64,000 bases of DNA from Branchiostoma floridae (Eukaryota > Chordata > Leptocardii > Amphioxiformes > Branchiostomatidae). Location: positions 6,282,489 through 6,346,488 of the forward strand of contig NC_049993.1 of assembly GCF_000003815.2 (NCBI RefSeq), read 5' to 3'. Under the pieces are notes generated by a model. It saw only the letters and a program-made list of their open reading frames with translations, ran no database searches and had not been told where the DNA came from. This document shows, in pieces, positions 1 to 13,463 of this stretch. Positions within the stretch are counted from its first letter, which is position 1. Every line of letters starts with the position of its first letter. The position numbers were made by a program, and so were the translations under genes.

Positions 1-1479
1 CTTAGCTTACCGCTACGTAACCCTTACGCGCGTATATACGCTCGAGTTTCGGCAATCTTCAAAGTTATTCCGAAGGGTCAAACTTGGTATCATTCCAAAG
101 GTCCCTTGGTAGGGAATTGTGAGCCACAAACCGCAAAATTATATTGTGCATTGTTGCCGAGATATTCTCGAGTATAGCTTTACCTTAGCTTACCGCTACG
201 TAACCCTTACGCGCGTATATACGCTCGAGTTTCGGCAATCTTCAAAGTTATTCCGGAGGGTCAAACTTGGTATCATTCCAAAGGTCCCTTGGTAGGGAAT
301 TGTAAGCCACAAACCGCAAAATTATATTGTGCATTGTTGCCGAGATATTCTCGAGTATAGCTTTACCTTAGCTTACCGCTACGTAACCCTTACGCGCGTA
401 TATACGCTCGAGTTTCGGCAATCTTCAAAGTTATTCCGGAGGGTCAAACTTGGTATCATTCCAAAGGTCCCTTGGTAGGGAATTGTAAGCCACAAACCGC
501 AAAATTATATTGTGCATTGTTGCCGAGATATTCTCGAGTATAGCTTTACCTTAGCTTACCGCTACGTAACCCTTACGCGCGTATATACGCTCGAGTTTCG
601 GCAATCTTCAAAGTTATTCCGGAGGGTCAAACTTGGTATCATTCCAAAGGTCCCTTGGTAGGGAATTGTAAGCCACAAACCGCAAAATTATATTGTGCAT
701 TGTTGCCGAGATATTCTCGAGTATAGCTTTACCTTAGCTTACCGCTACGTAACCCTTACGCGCGTATATACGCTCGAGTTTCGGCAATCTTCAAAGTTAT
801 TCCGGAGGGTCAAACTTGGTATCATTCCAAAGGTCCCTTGGTAGGGAATTGTAAGCCACAAACCGCAAAATTATATTGTGCATTGTTGCCGAGATATTCT
901 CGAGTATAGCTTTACCTTAGCTTACCGCTACGTAACCCTTACGCGCGTATATACGCTCGAGTTTCGGCAATCTTCAAAGTTATTCCGGAGGGTCAAACTT
1001 GGTATCATTCCAAAGGTCCCTTGGTAGGGAATTGTAAGCCACAAACCGCAAAATTATATTGTGCATTGTTGCCGAGATATTCTCGAGTATAGCTTTACCT
1101 TAGCTTACCGCTACGTAACCCTTACGCGCGTATATACTCTCGAGTTTCGGCAATCTTCAAAGTTATTCCGGAGGGTCAAACTTGGTATCATTCCAAAGGT
1201 CCCTTGGTAGGGAATTGTAAGCCACAAACCGCAAAATTATATTGTGCATTGTTGCCGAGATATTCTCGAGTATAGCTTTACCTTAGCTTACCGCTACGTA
1301 ACCCTTACGCGCGTATATACGCTCGAGTTTCGGCAATCTTCAAAGTTATTCCGAAGGGTCAAACTTGGTATCATTCCAAAGGTCCCTTGGTAGGGAATTG
1401 TGAGCCACAAACCGCAAAATTATATTGTGCATTGTTGCCGAGATATTCTCGAGTATAGCTTTACCTTAGCTTACCGCTA

Positions 1480-1640
1480 NNNNNNNNNNNNNNNNNNNNN
1501 NNNNNNNNNNNNNNNNNNNNNNNNNNNNNNNNNNNNNNNNNNNNNNNNNNNNNNNNNNNNNNNNNNNNNNNNNNNNNNNNNNNNNNNNNNNNNNNNNNNN
1601 NNNNNNNNNNNNNNNNNNNNNNNNNNNNNNNNNNNNNNNN
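1480..1640. other. assembly gap (161 N) inside the satellite
   Basis: A run of N flanked by satellite on both sides. The true number of missing units is unknown. Confidence 0.99.
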
Positions 1641-2748
1641 GCTTTACCTTAGCTTACCGCTACGTAATCCTTACGCGCGTATATACGCTCGAGTTTCGGC
1701 AATCTTCAAAGTTGTTCCGGAGGGTCAAACTTGGTATCACTCGAAAAGTCCCTTGGTAGGGAATTGTAAGCCACAAACCGCAAAATTATATTGTGCATTG
1801 TTGCCGAGATATTCTCGAGTATAGCTTTACCTTAGCTTACCGCTACGTAACCCTTACGCGCGTATATACGCTCGAGTTTCGGCAATCTTCAAAGTTATTC
1901 CGGAGGGTCAAACTTGGTATCATTCCAAAGGTCCCTTGGTAGGGAATTGTAAGCCACAAACCGCAAAATTATATTGTGCATTGTTGCCGAGATATTCTCG
2001 AGTATAGCTTTACCTTAGCTTACCGCTACGTAACCCTTACGCGCGTATATACGCTCGAGTTTCGGCAATCTTCAAAGTTATTCCGGAGGGTCAAACTTGG
2101 TATCATTCCAAAGGTCCCTTGGTAGGGAATTGTAAGCCACAAACCGCAAAATTATATTGTGCATTGTTGCCGAGATATTCTCGAGTATAGCTTTACCTTA
2201 GCTTACCGCTACGTAACCCTTACGCGCGTATATACGCTCGAGTTTCGGCAATCTTCAAAGTTATTCCGGAGGGTCAAACTTGGTATCATTCCAAAGGTCC
2301 CTTGGTAGGGAATTGTAAGCCACAAACCGCAAAATTATATTGTGCATTGTTGCCGAGATATTCTCGAGTATAGCTTTACCTTAGCTTACCGCTACGTAAC
2401 CCTTACGCGCGTATATACGCTCGAGTTTCGGCAATCTTCAAAGTTATTCCGGAGGGTCAAACTTGGTATCATTCCAAAGGTCCCTTGGTAGGGAATTGTA
2501 AGCCACAAACCGCAAAATTATATTGTGCATTGTTGCCGAGATATTCTCGAGTATAGCTTTACCCTTAGCTTACCGGCTACGTAACCCCTTACGCGCGTAT
2601 ATACGCTTAGAGTTTGGGCAATCTTCAAAGTTATTCCGGAGGGTCAAACTTGGTATCATTCCAAAGGTCCCTGGGTAGGGAATTGTAAGCCACAAACCGC
2701 AAAATTATATTGTGCATTGTCGCCGAGATATTCTCGAGTATAGCTTTA

Positions 2749-2901
2749 NNNNNNNNNNNNNNNNNNNNNNNNNNNNNNNNNNNNNNNNNNNNNNNNNNNN
2801 NNNNNNNNNNNNNNNNNNNNNNNNNNNNNNNNNNNNNNNNNNNNNNNNNNNNNNNNNNNNNNNNNNNNNNNNNNNNNNNNNNNNNNNNNNNNNNNNNNNN
2901 N
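2749..2901. other. assembly gap (153 N) inside the satellite
   Basis: A second run of N. Nearby units at 2560-3170 carry more small indels than the rest (for example GTCGCCGAG in place of GTTGCCGAG, and an extra CTAG before TATATACGC near 3148). This is consistent with either poor sequence next to the gap or a real subfamily. Confidence 0.99.
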
Positions 2902-5900
2902 GTCGCCGAGATATTCTCGAGTATAGCTTTACCTTAGCTTTCCGTTACGTAACCCTTACGCGCGTATATACGCTCGAGTTTGGGCAATCTCAAAAGGTAT
3001 TCCGGAGGGTCAAACTTGGTATCATTCCCAAGGTCCCTTGGTAGGGAATTGTAAGCCACAAACCGCAAAATTATATTGTGCATTGTCGCCGAGATATTCT
3101 CGAGTATAGCTTTACCTTAGCTTACCGCTACGTAACCCTTACGCGCGTACTAGTATATACGCTTGAGTTTCGGCAATCTTCAAAGTTATTCCGGAGGGTC
3201 AAACTTGGTATCATTCCAAAGGTCCCTTGGTAGGGAATTGTAAGCCACAAACCGCAAAATTATATTGTGCATTGTTGCCGAGATATTCTCGAGTATAGCT
3301 TTACCTTAGCTTACCGCTACGTAACCCTTACGCGCGTATATACGCTCGAGTTTCGGCAATCTTCCAAGTTATTCCGGAGGGTCAAACTTGGCATCATTCC
3401 AAAGGTCCCTTGGTAGGGAATTGTAAGCCACAAACCGCAAAATTATATTGTGCATTGTTGCAGAGATATTCTCGAGTATAGCTTTACCTTAGCTTACCGC
3501 TACGCAACCCTTACGCGCGTATATACGCTCGAGTTTCGGCAATCTTCAAAGTTATTCCGGAGGGTCAAACTTGGTATCATTCCAAATGTCCCTTGGTAGG
3601 GAATTGTAAGCCACAAACCGCAAAATTATATTGTGCATTGTTGCCGAGATATTCTCGAGTATAGTTTTACCTTAGATTACCGCTACGTAACCCTTACGCG
3701 CGTATATACGCTCGAGTTTCGTCAATCTTCAAAGTTATTCCGGAGGGTCAAACTGGTATCATCGAAAGGTCCCTTGGTAGGGAATTGTAAGCCACAAACC
3801 GCAAAATTATATTGTGCATTGTTGCCGAGATATTCTCGAGTATAGCTTTACCTTAGCTTACCGCTACGTAACCCTTACGCGCGTATATACGCTCGAGTTT
3901 CGGCAATCTTCAAAGTTATTCCGGAGGGTCAAACTTGGTATCATTCCAAAGGTCCCTTGGTAGGGAATTGTAAGCCACAAACCGCAAAATTATATTGTGC
4001 ATTGTTGCCGAGATATTCTCGAGTATAGCTTTACCTTAGCTTACCGCTACGTAACCCTTACGCGCGTATATACGCTCGAGTTTCGGCAATCTTCAAAGTT
4101 ATTCCGGAGGGTCAAACTTGGTATCATTCCAAAGGTCCCTTGGTAGGGAATTGTAAGCCACAAACCGCAAAATTATATTGTGCATCGTTGCCGAGATATT
4201 CTCGAGTATAGCTTTACCTTAGCTTACCGCTACGTAACCCTTACGCGCGTATATACGCTCGAGTTTCGGCAATCTTCAAAGTTATTCCGGAGGGTCAAAC
4301 TTGGTATCATTCCAAAGGTCCCTTGGTAGGGAATTGTAAGCCACAAACCGCAAAATTATATTGTGCATTGTTGCCGAGATATTCTCGAGTATAGCTTTAC
4401 CTTAGCTTACCGCTACGTAACCCTTACGCGCGTATATACGCTCGAGTTTCGGCAATCTTCAAAGTTATTCCGGAGGGTCAAACTTGGTATCATTCCAAAG
4501 GTCCCTTGGTAGGGAATTGTAAGCCACAAACCGCAAAATTATATTGTGCATTGTTGCCGAGATATTCTCGAGTATAGCTTTACCTTAGCTTACCGCTACG
4601 TAACCCTTACGCGCGTATATACGCTCGAGTTTCGGCAATCTTCAAAGTTATTCCGGAGGGTCAAACTTGGTATCATTCCAAAGGTCCCTTGGTAGGGAAT
4701 TGTAAGCCACAAACCGCAAAATTATATTGTGCATTGTTGCCGAGATATTCTCGAGTATAGCTTTACCTTAGCTTACCGCTACGTAACCCTTACGCGCGTA
4801 TATACGCTCGAGTTTCGGCAATCTTCAAAGTTATTCCGGAGGGTCAAACTTGGTATCATTCCAAAGGTCCCTTGGTAGGGAATTGTAAGCCACAAACCGC
4901 AAAATTATATTGTGCATCGTTGCCGAGATATTCTCGAGTATAGCTTTACCTTAGCTTACCGCTACGTAACCCTTACGCGCGTATATACGCTCGAGTTTCG
5001 GCAATCTTCAAAGTTATTCCGGAGGGTCAAACTTGGTATCATTCCAAAGGTCCCTTGGTAGGGAATTGTAAGCCACAAACCGCAAAATTATATTGTGCAT
5101 TGTTGCCGAGATATTCTCGAGTATAGCTTTACCTTAGCTTACCGCTACGTAACCCTTACGCGCGTATATACGCTCGAGTTTCGGCAATCTTCAAAGTTAT
5201 TCCGGAGGGTCAAACTTGGTATCATTCCAAAGGTCCCTTGGTAGGGAATTGTAAGCCACAAACCGCAAAATTATATTGTGCATTGTTGCCGAGATATTCT
5301 CGAGTATAGCTTTACCTTAGCTTACCGCTACGTAACCCTTACGCGCGTATATACGCTCGAGTTTCGGCAATCTTCAAAGTTATTCCGGAGGGTCAAACTT
5401 GGTATCATTCCAAAGGTCCCTTGGTAGGAAGTTGTAAGCCACAAACCGCAAAATTATATTGTGCATTGTTGCCGAGATATTCTCGAGTATAGCTTTACCT
5501 TAGCTTACCGCTACGTAACCCTTACGCGCGTATATACGCTCGAGTTTCGGCAATCTTCAAAGTTATTCCGGAGGGTCAAACTTGGTATCATTCCAAAGGT
5601 CCCTTGGTAGGGAATTGTAAGCCACAAACCGCAAAATTATATTGTGCATTGTTGCCGAGATATTCTCGAGTATAGCTTTACCTTAGCTTACCGCTACGTA
5701 ACCCTTACGCGCGTATATACGCTCGAGTTTCGGCAATCTTCAAAGTTATTCCGGAGGGTCAAACTTGGTATCATTCCAAAGGTCCCTTGGTAGGGAATTG
5801 TAAGCCACAAACCGCAAAATTATATTGTGCATTGTTGCCGAGATATTCTCGAGTATAGCTTTACCTTAGCTTACCGCTACGTAACCCTTACGCGCGTATA

Positions 5901-8900
5901 TACGCTCGAGTTTCGGCAATCTTCAAAGTTATTCCGGAGGGTCAAACTTGGTATCATTCCAAAGGTCCCTTGGTAGGGAATTGTAAGCCACAAACCGCAA
6001 AATTATATTGTGCATTGTTGCCGAGATATTCTCGAGTATAGCTTTACCTTAGCTTACCGCTACGTAACCCTTACGCGCGTATATACGCTCGAGTTTCGGC
6101 AATCTTCAAAGTTATTCCGGAGGGTCAAACTTGGTATCATTCCAAAGGTCCCTTGGTAGGGAATTGTAAGCCACAAACCGCAAAATTATATTGTGCATTG
6201 TTGCCGAGATATTCTCGAGTATAGCTTTACCTTAGCTTACCGCTACGTAACCCTTACGCGCGTATATACGCTCGAGTTTCGGCAATCTTCAAAGTTATTC
6301 CGGAGGGTCAAACCTGGTATCATTCCAAAGGTCCCTTGGTAGGGAATTGTAAGCCACAAACCGCAAAATTATATTGTGCATTGTTGCCGAGATATTCTCG
6401 AGTATAGCTTTACCTTAGCTTACCGCTACGTAACCCTTACGCGCGTATATACGCTCGAGTTTCGGCAATCTTCAAAGTTATTCCGGACGGTCAAACTTGG
6501 TATCATTCCAAAGGTCCCTTGGTAGGGAATTGTAAGCCACAAACCGCAAAATTATATTGTGCATTGTTGCCGAGATATTCTCGAGTATAGCTTTACCTTA
6601 GCTTACCGCTACGTAACCCTTACGCGCGTATATACGCTCGAGTTTCGGCAATCTTCCAAGTTATTCCGGAGGGTCAAACTTGGCATCATTCCAAAGGTCC
6701 CTTGGTAGGGAATTGTAAGCCACAAACCGCAAAATTATATTGTGCATTGTTGCCGAGATATTCTCGAGTATAGCTTTACCTTAGCTTACCGCTACGCAAC
6801 CCTTACGCGCGTATATACGCTCGAGTTTCGGCAATCTTCAAAGTTATTCCGGAGGGTCAAACTTGGTATCATTCCAAATGTCCCTTGGTAGGGAATTGTA
6901 AGCCACAAACCGCAAAATTATATTGTGCATTGTTGCCGAGATATTCTCGAGTATAGCTTTACCTTAGATTACCGCTACGTAACCCTTACGCGCGTATATA
7001 CGCTCGAGTTTCGGCAATCTTCAAAGTTATTCCGGAGGGTCAAACTTGGTATCATTCCAAAGGTCCCTTGGTAGGGAATTGTAAGCCACAAACCGCAAAA
7101 TTATATTGTGCATTGTTGCCGAGATATTCTCGAGTATAGCTTTACCTTAGCTTACCGCTACGTAACCCTTACGCGCGTATATACGCTCGAGTTTCGGCAA
7201 TCTTCAAAGTTATTCCGGAGGGTCAAACTTGGTATCATTCCAAAGGTCCCTTGGTAGGGAATTGTAAGCCACAAACCGCAAAATTATATTGTGCATTGTT
7301 GCCGAGATATTCTCGAGTATAGCTTTACCTTAGCTTACCGCTACGTAACCCTTACGCGCGTATATACGCTCGAGTTTCGGCAATCTTCAAAGTTATTCCG
7401 GAGGGTCAAACTTGGTATCATTCCAAAGGTCCCTTGGTAGGGAATTGTAAGCCACAAACCGCAAAATTATATTGTGCATTGTTGCCGAGATATTCTCGAG
7501 TATAGCTTTACCTTAGCTTACCGCTACGTAACCCTTACGCGCGTATATACGCTCGAGTTTCGGCAATCTTCAAAGTTATTCCGGAGGGTCAAACTTGGTA
7601 TCATTCCAAAGGTCCCTTGGTAGGGAATTGTAAGCCACAAACCGCAAAATTATATTGTGCATTGTTGCCGAGATATTCTCGAGTATAGCTTTACCTTAGC
7701 TTACCGCTACGCTACCCTTACGCGCGTATATACGCTCGAGTTTCGGCAATCTTCAAAGTTATTCCGGAGGATCAAACTTGGTATCATTCCAAAGGTCCCT
7801 TGGTAGGGAATTGTAAGCCACAAACCGCAAAATTATATTATGCATTGTTTGCCGAGATATTCTCGAGTATAGCTTTACCTTAGCTCACCGCTACGTAACC
7901 CTTACGCGCGTTTATACTCTCGAGTTTCGGCAATCTTCAAAGTTATTCCGGAGGGTCAAACTTGGTATCATTCCAAAGGTCCCTTGGTAGGGAATTGTAA
8001 GCCACAAACCGCAAAATTATATTGTGCATTGTTGCCGAGATATTCTCGAGTATAGCTTTACCTTATCTTACCGCTACGTAACCCTTACGCGCGTATATAC
8101 GCTCGAGTTTCGGCAATCTTCAAAGTTATTCCGGAGGGTCAAACTTGGTATCATTCCAAAGGTCCCTTGGTAGGGAATTGTAAGCCACAAACCGCAAAAT
8201 TATATTGTGCATTGTTGCCGAGATATTCTCGAGTATAGCTTTACCTTAGCTTACCGCTACGTAACCCTTACGCGCGTATATACGCTCGAGTTTCGGCAAT
8301 CTTCAAAGTTATTCCGGAGGGTCAAACTTGGTATCATTCCAAAGGTCCCTTGGTAGGGAATTGTAAGCCACAAACCGCAAAATTATATTGTGCATTGTTG
8401 CCGAGATATTCTCGAGTATATCTTTACCTTAGCTTACCGCTACGTAACCCTTACGCGCGTATATACGCTCGAGTTTCGGCAATCTTCAAAGTTATTCCGG
8501 AGGGTCAAACTTGGTATCATTCCAAAGGTCCCTTGGTAGGGAATTGTAAGCCACAAACCGCAAAATTATATTGTGCATTGTTGCCGAGATATTCTCGAGT
8601 ATAGCTTTACCTTAGCTTACCGCTACGTAACCCTTACGCGCGTATATACGCTCGAGTTTCGGCAATCTTCAAAGTTGTTCCGGAGGGTCAAACTTGGTAT
8701 CATTCCAAAGGTCCCTTGGTAGGGAATTGTAAGCCACAAACCGCAAAATTATATTGTGCATTGTTGCCGAGATATTCTCGAGTATAGCTTTACCTTAGCC
8801 TACCGCTACGTAACCCTTACGCGCGTATATACGCTCGAGTTTCGGCAATCTTCAAAGTTATTCCGGAGGGTCAAACTTGGTATCATTCCAAAGGTCCCTT

Positions 8901-11900
8901 GGTAGGGAATTGTAAGCCACAAACCGCAAAATTATATTGTGCATTGTTGCCGAGATATTCTCGAGTATAGCTTTACCTTAGCTTACCGCTACGTAACCCT
9001 TACGCGCGTATATACGCTCGAGTTTCGGCAATCTTCAAAGTTATTCCGGAGGGTCAAACTTGGTATCATTCCAAAGGTCCCTTGGTAGGGAATTGTAAGC
9101 CACAAACCGCAAAATTATATTGTGCATTGTTGCCGAGATATTCTCGAGTATAGCTTTACCTTAGCTTACCGCTACGTAACCCTTACGCGCGTATATACGC
9201 TCGAGTTTCGGCAATCTTCAAAGTTATTCCGGAGGGTCAAACTTGGTATCATTCCAAAGGTCCCTTGGTAGGGAATTGTAAGCCACAAACCGCAAAATTA
9301 TATTGTGCATTGTTGCCGAGATATTCTCGAGTATAGCTTTACCTTAGCTTACCGCTACGTAACCCTTACGCGCGTATATACGCTCGAGTTTCGGCAATCT
9401 TCAAAGTTATTCCGGAGGGTCAAACTTGGTATCATTCCAAAGGTCCCTTGGTAGGGAATTGTAAGCCACAAACCGCAAAATTATATTGTGCATTGTTGCC
9501 GAGATATTCTCGAGTATAGCTTTACCTTAGCTTACCGCTACGTAACCCTTACGCGCGTATATACGCTCGAGTTTCGGCAATCTTCAAAGTTATTCCGGAG
9601 GGTCAAACTTGGTATCATTCCAAAGGTCCCTTGGTAGGGAATTGTAAGCCACAAACCGCAAAATTATATTGTGCATTGTTGCCGAGATATTCTCGAGTAT
9701 AGCTTTACCTTAGCTTACCGCTACGTAACCCTTACGCGCGTATATACGCTCGAGTTTCGGCAATCTTCAAAGTTATTCCGGAGGGTCAAACTTGGTATCA
9801 TTCCAAAGGTCCCTTGGTAGGGAATTGTAAGCCACAAACCGCAAAATTATATTGTGCATTGTTGCCGAGATATTCTCGAGTATAGCTTTACCTTAGCTTA
9901 CCGCTACGTAACCCTTACGCGCGTATATACGCTAGAGTTTCGGCAATCTTCAATGTTATTCCGGAGGGTCAAACTTGGTATCAGTCCAAAGGTCCCTTGG
10001 TAGGGAATTGTAAGCCACAAACCGCAAAATTATATTGTGCATTGTTGCCGAGATATTCTCGAGTATAGCTTTACCTTAGCTTACCGCTACGTAACCCTTA
10101 CGCGCGTATATACGCTCGAGTTTCGGCAATCTTCAAAGTTATTCCGGAGGGTCAAACTTGGTATCATTCCAAAGGTCCCTTGGTAGGGAATTGTAAGCCA
10201 CAAACCGCAAAATTATATTGTGCATTGTTGCCGAGATATTCTCGAGTATAGCTTTACCTTAGCTTACCGCTACGTAACCCTTACGCGCGTATATACGCTC
10301 GAGTTTCGGCAATCTTCAAAGTTATTCCGGAGGGTCAAACTTGGTATCATTCCAAAGGTCCCTTGGTAGGGAATTGTAAGCCACAAACCGCAAAATTATA
10401 TTGTGCATTGTTGCCGAGATATTCTCGAGTATAGCTTTACCTTAGCTTACCGCTACGTAACCCTTACGCGCGTATATACGCTCGAGTTTCGGCAATCTTC
10501 AAAGTTATTCCGGAGGGTCAAACTTGGTATCATTCCAAAGGTCCCTTGGTAGGGAATTGTAAGCCACAAACCGCAAAATTATATTGTGCATTGTTGCCGA
10601 GATATTCTCGAGTATAGCTTTACCTTAGCTTACCGCTACGTAACCCTTACGCGCGTATATACGCTAGAGTTTCGGCAATCTTCAATGTTATTCCGGAGGG
10701 TTCAAACTTGGTATCAGTCCAAAGGTCCCTTGGTAGGGAATTGTAAGCCACAAACCGCAAAAATATATTGTGCATTGTTGCCGAGATATTCTCGAGTATA
10801 GCTTTACCTTAGCTTACCGCTACGTAACCCTTACGCGCGTATATACGCTCGAGTTTCGGCAATCTTCAAAGTATTTCCGGAGGGTCAAACTTGGTATCAT
10901 TCCAAAGGTCCCTTGGTAGGGAATTGTAAGCCACAAACCGCAAAATTATATTGTGCATCGTTGCCGAGATATTCTCGAGTATAGCTTTACCTTAGCTTAC
11001 CGCTACGTAACCCTTACGCGCGTATATACGCTCGAGTTTCGGCAATCTTCAAAGTTATTCCGGAGGGTCAAACTTGGTATCATTCCAAAGGTCCCTTGGT
11101 AGGGAATTGTAAGCCACAAACCGCAAAATTATATTGTGCATTGTTGCCGAGATATTCTCGAGTATAGCTTTACCTTAGCTTACCGCTACGTAACCCTTAC
11201 GCGCGTATATACGCTCGAGTTTCGGCAATCTTCAAAGTTATTCCGGAGGGTCAAACTTGGTATCATTCCAAAGGTCCCTTGGTAGGGAATTGTAAGCCAC
11301 AAACCGCAAAATTATATTGTGCATTGTTGCCGAGATATTCTCGAGTATAGCTTTACCTTAGCTTACCGCTACGTAACCCTTACGCGCGTATATACGCTCG
11401 AGTTTCGGCAATCTTCAAAGTTATTCCGGAGGGTCAAACTTGGTATCATTCCAAAGGTCCCTTGGTAGGGAATTGTAAGCCACAAACCGCAAAATTATAT
11501 TGTGCATTGTTGCCGAGATATTCTCGAGTATAGCTTTACCTTAGCTTACCGCTACGTAACCCTTACGCGCGTATATACGCTCGAGTTTCGGCAATCTTCA
11601 AAGTTATTCCGGAGGGTCAAACTTGGTATCATTCCAAAGGTCCCTTGGTAGGGAATTGTAAGCCACAAACCGCAAAATTATATTGTGCATTGTTGCCGAG
11701 ATATTCTCGGGTATAGCTTTACCTTAGCTTACCGCTACGTAACCCTTACGCGCGTATATACGCTCGAGTTTCGGCAATCTTCAAAGTTATTCCGGAGGGT
11801 CAAACTTGGTATCATTCCAAAGGTCCCTTGGTAGGGAATTGTAAGCCACAAACCACAAAATTATATTGTGCATTGTTGCCGAGATATTCTCGAGTATAGC

Positions 11901-12323
11901 TTTACCTTAGCTTACCGCTACGTAACCCTTACGCGCGTATATACGCTCGAGTTTCGGCAATCTTCAAAGTTATTCCGGAGGGTCAAACTTGGTATCATTC
12001 CAAAGGTCCCTTGGTAGGGAATTGTAAGCCACAGACCGCAAAATTATATTGTGCATTGTTGCCGAGATATTCTCGAGTATAGCTTCTGATGTGTCATTTT
12101 TTCGTTGTGTCATTGTTTAGATGTCTGATGAAGGCCTGTATGAGTGTTACTACACAGGCAGGTACAGCGACAGCAAGCAAGGCATCATGAGGCTGGTCGT
12201 CAGAGGTGAGCTTTAATACCCTAGGTACCATCCGTGTAGTAGTTGGATCCTATGTTGGCTTCTGCTACCCGTCTGGAGAAATGCATGCGCATTCAAACCT
12301 TTTGGTGGTTATGTCGACAGTTA

Positions 12324-12446
12324 ATGAGCGAATTAAGGAATGGGTTCTAGAGCGCATGTTTGATGACTACAGGCCCTACCGCAAGCGGACGGAGGGCGTT
12401 CCGGGTGTTGGAACGAGCACCTGAACCCATTCCTTAATTCGCTCAT
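12324..12446. repeat. 24-bp perfect inverted repeat in an intron of the duplicate
   Basis: The arms at 12324-12347 and 12423-12446 are exact reverse complements (arm core GAGCGAATTAAGGAATGGG) separated by 75 bp. The matching intron of the intact gene (21897-22269) lacks it, so it sits in sequence inserted after the duplication. It may be the core of a small foldback element; outer ends and target duplication were not resolved. Confidence 0.85.
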
Positions 12447-13273
12447 GTGTAGGGACCAATCAGTGCCCTCGTCCAAAATTTGGACGATTCCAGACGTTAG
12501 AGATACCAAGGTTCCCAGACGGAATACAAAAAAAAACAAAACACGACTGTATATAGTGTATGGTAAAAGTCGTGGCGAACTACTATCCGGATGGACAGTA
12601 CATGTATATTAGATCAGAAACATCTTCGAAAGTTATTTTCGGTAGATTTGTTACTTAATGAGACCGGACCGAAATAGTGTTAACATCTGAGAATAGATAG
12701 AATTCATCTTTACTCATGCCTTTCGCCTATAGAGTGTCCTGAAGGGAAGTGGGGTCCTTCAAACTGCACCTCCTCGTGTGAAGAGTGTTACAACGGAGTG
12801 TGTGATGACGAGACGGGGCAGTGTATCTGTGTACCTGGCTTCGGCGGCTTGCACTGCGATCTAGGTAAGAAAACGTCACCGTGCCTTTCAATCAACGTTT
12901 CCTTATCACTACAATAAGATATGATCGTAAGGAAAGCTTACAAAACATGACTCAGACTACAAGACGTAAAAACTGTTCATTGCCACTTTTACTATTGGTT
13001 AATTTCTAACTAAATGTTACACAATCTGTTACTTTGTGTTTTACATTTCCTTCAACCAGTGACTATAAAAAACGACAATAAGTGTGTTACTAACCCAAGA
13101 AGCTGTACCTTGTTCCTGGAATATTGTGCAGTATACACATTTTGAATATAAGGAAATTTTCTACGTTTGTCTTGTTTGAAGGCTGCCCAACTGCTTACTT
13201 TGGAGACTCCTGTATCAGCCGCTGTGCTCAGGACACCTGCCAGAACAAGATCGTCTGCGGCCCGGACCCGTTA

Positions 13274-13463
13274 AGCCCCCTTTACAAATCAAGAATTTAG
13301 CTCGGCCGAGTTGACGGCGAGCTCTAAACTATGAGGAGAAATGTCCCTGATGCCCACGAACAAATGACAGATTTTCTTCGTCGGCATCAGGGTCATACCT
13401 CCTCGTAAATTAGAGCTCGCTGACAACTAGGCCGAGGTAAATTCTTGATTTGTAAAGGGGGCT
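13274..13463. mobile_element. 190-bp foldback MITE (PIF/Harbinger-like) in an exon
   Basis: The terminal inverted repeats are about 65 bp and start AGCCCCCTTTACAAATCAAG on both ends; nearly the whole element folds back on itself. It is flanked by TTA at 13271-13273 and 13464-13466. The intact paralogue at about 22827 has one TTA at the empty site, so the insertion and its 3-bp target duplication are proven by comparison. A 3-bp TWA duplication is typical of PIF/Harbinger elements, hence the class. It has no coding capacity. Confidence 0.9.

Larger units (their letters stand above)
1..12084. repeat. 183-bp tandem satellite array
   Basis: Near-identical head-to-tail copies with a 183-bp period (unit starts at 1, 184, 367, 550 and so on), about 66 copies, with net indels of only about 10 bp over the array. 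Each unit carries a perfect 12-bp palindrome GCGTATATACGC, a small hairpin CGTAA-CCC-TTACG and two CTCGAG sites. The array continues past the left edge and ends abruptly at 12084. Open frames inside it are by-products: 183 is 61 codons, so a frame that loses its single stop runs on. No protein family resembles the translation. The size fits a centromeric or heterochromatic satellite, but that role is not shown. Confidence 0.98.

Noticed and set aside
1400-10801. Open frames of 65-120 codons in the satellite
   Set aside because: They are repeat translations that exist only where a point change or an N gap removes the per-unit stop; no family or splice signals.
1-12084. CRISPR array
   Set aside because: The repeats are 183 bp and directly adjacent with no unique spacers, in an animal genome.
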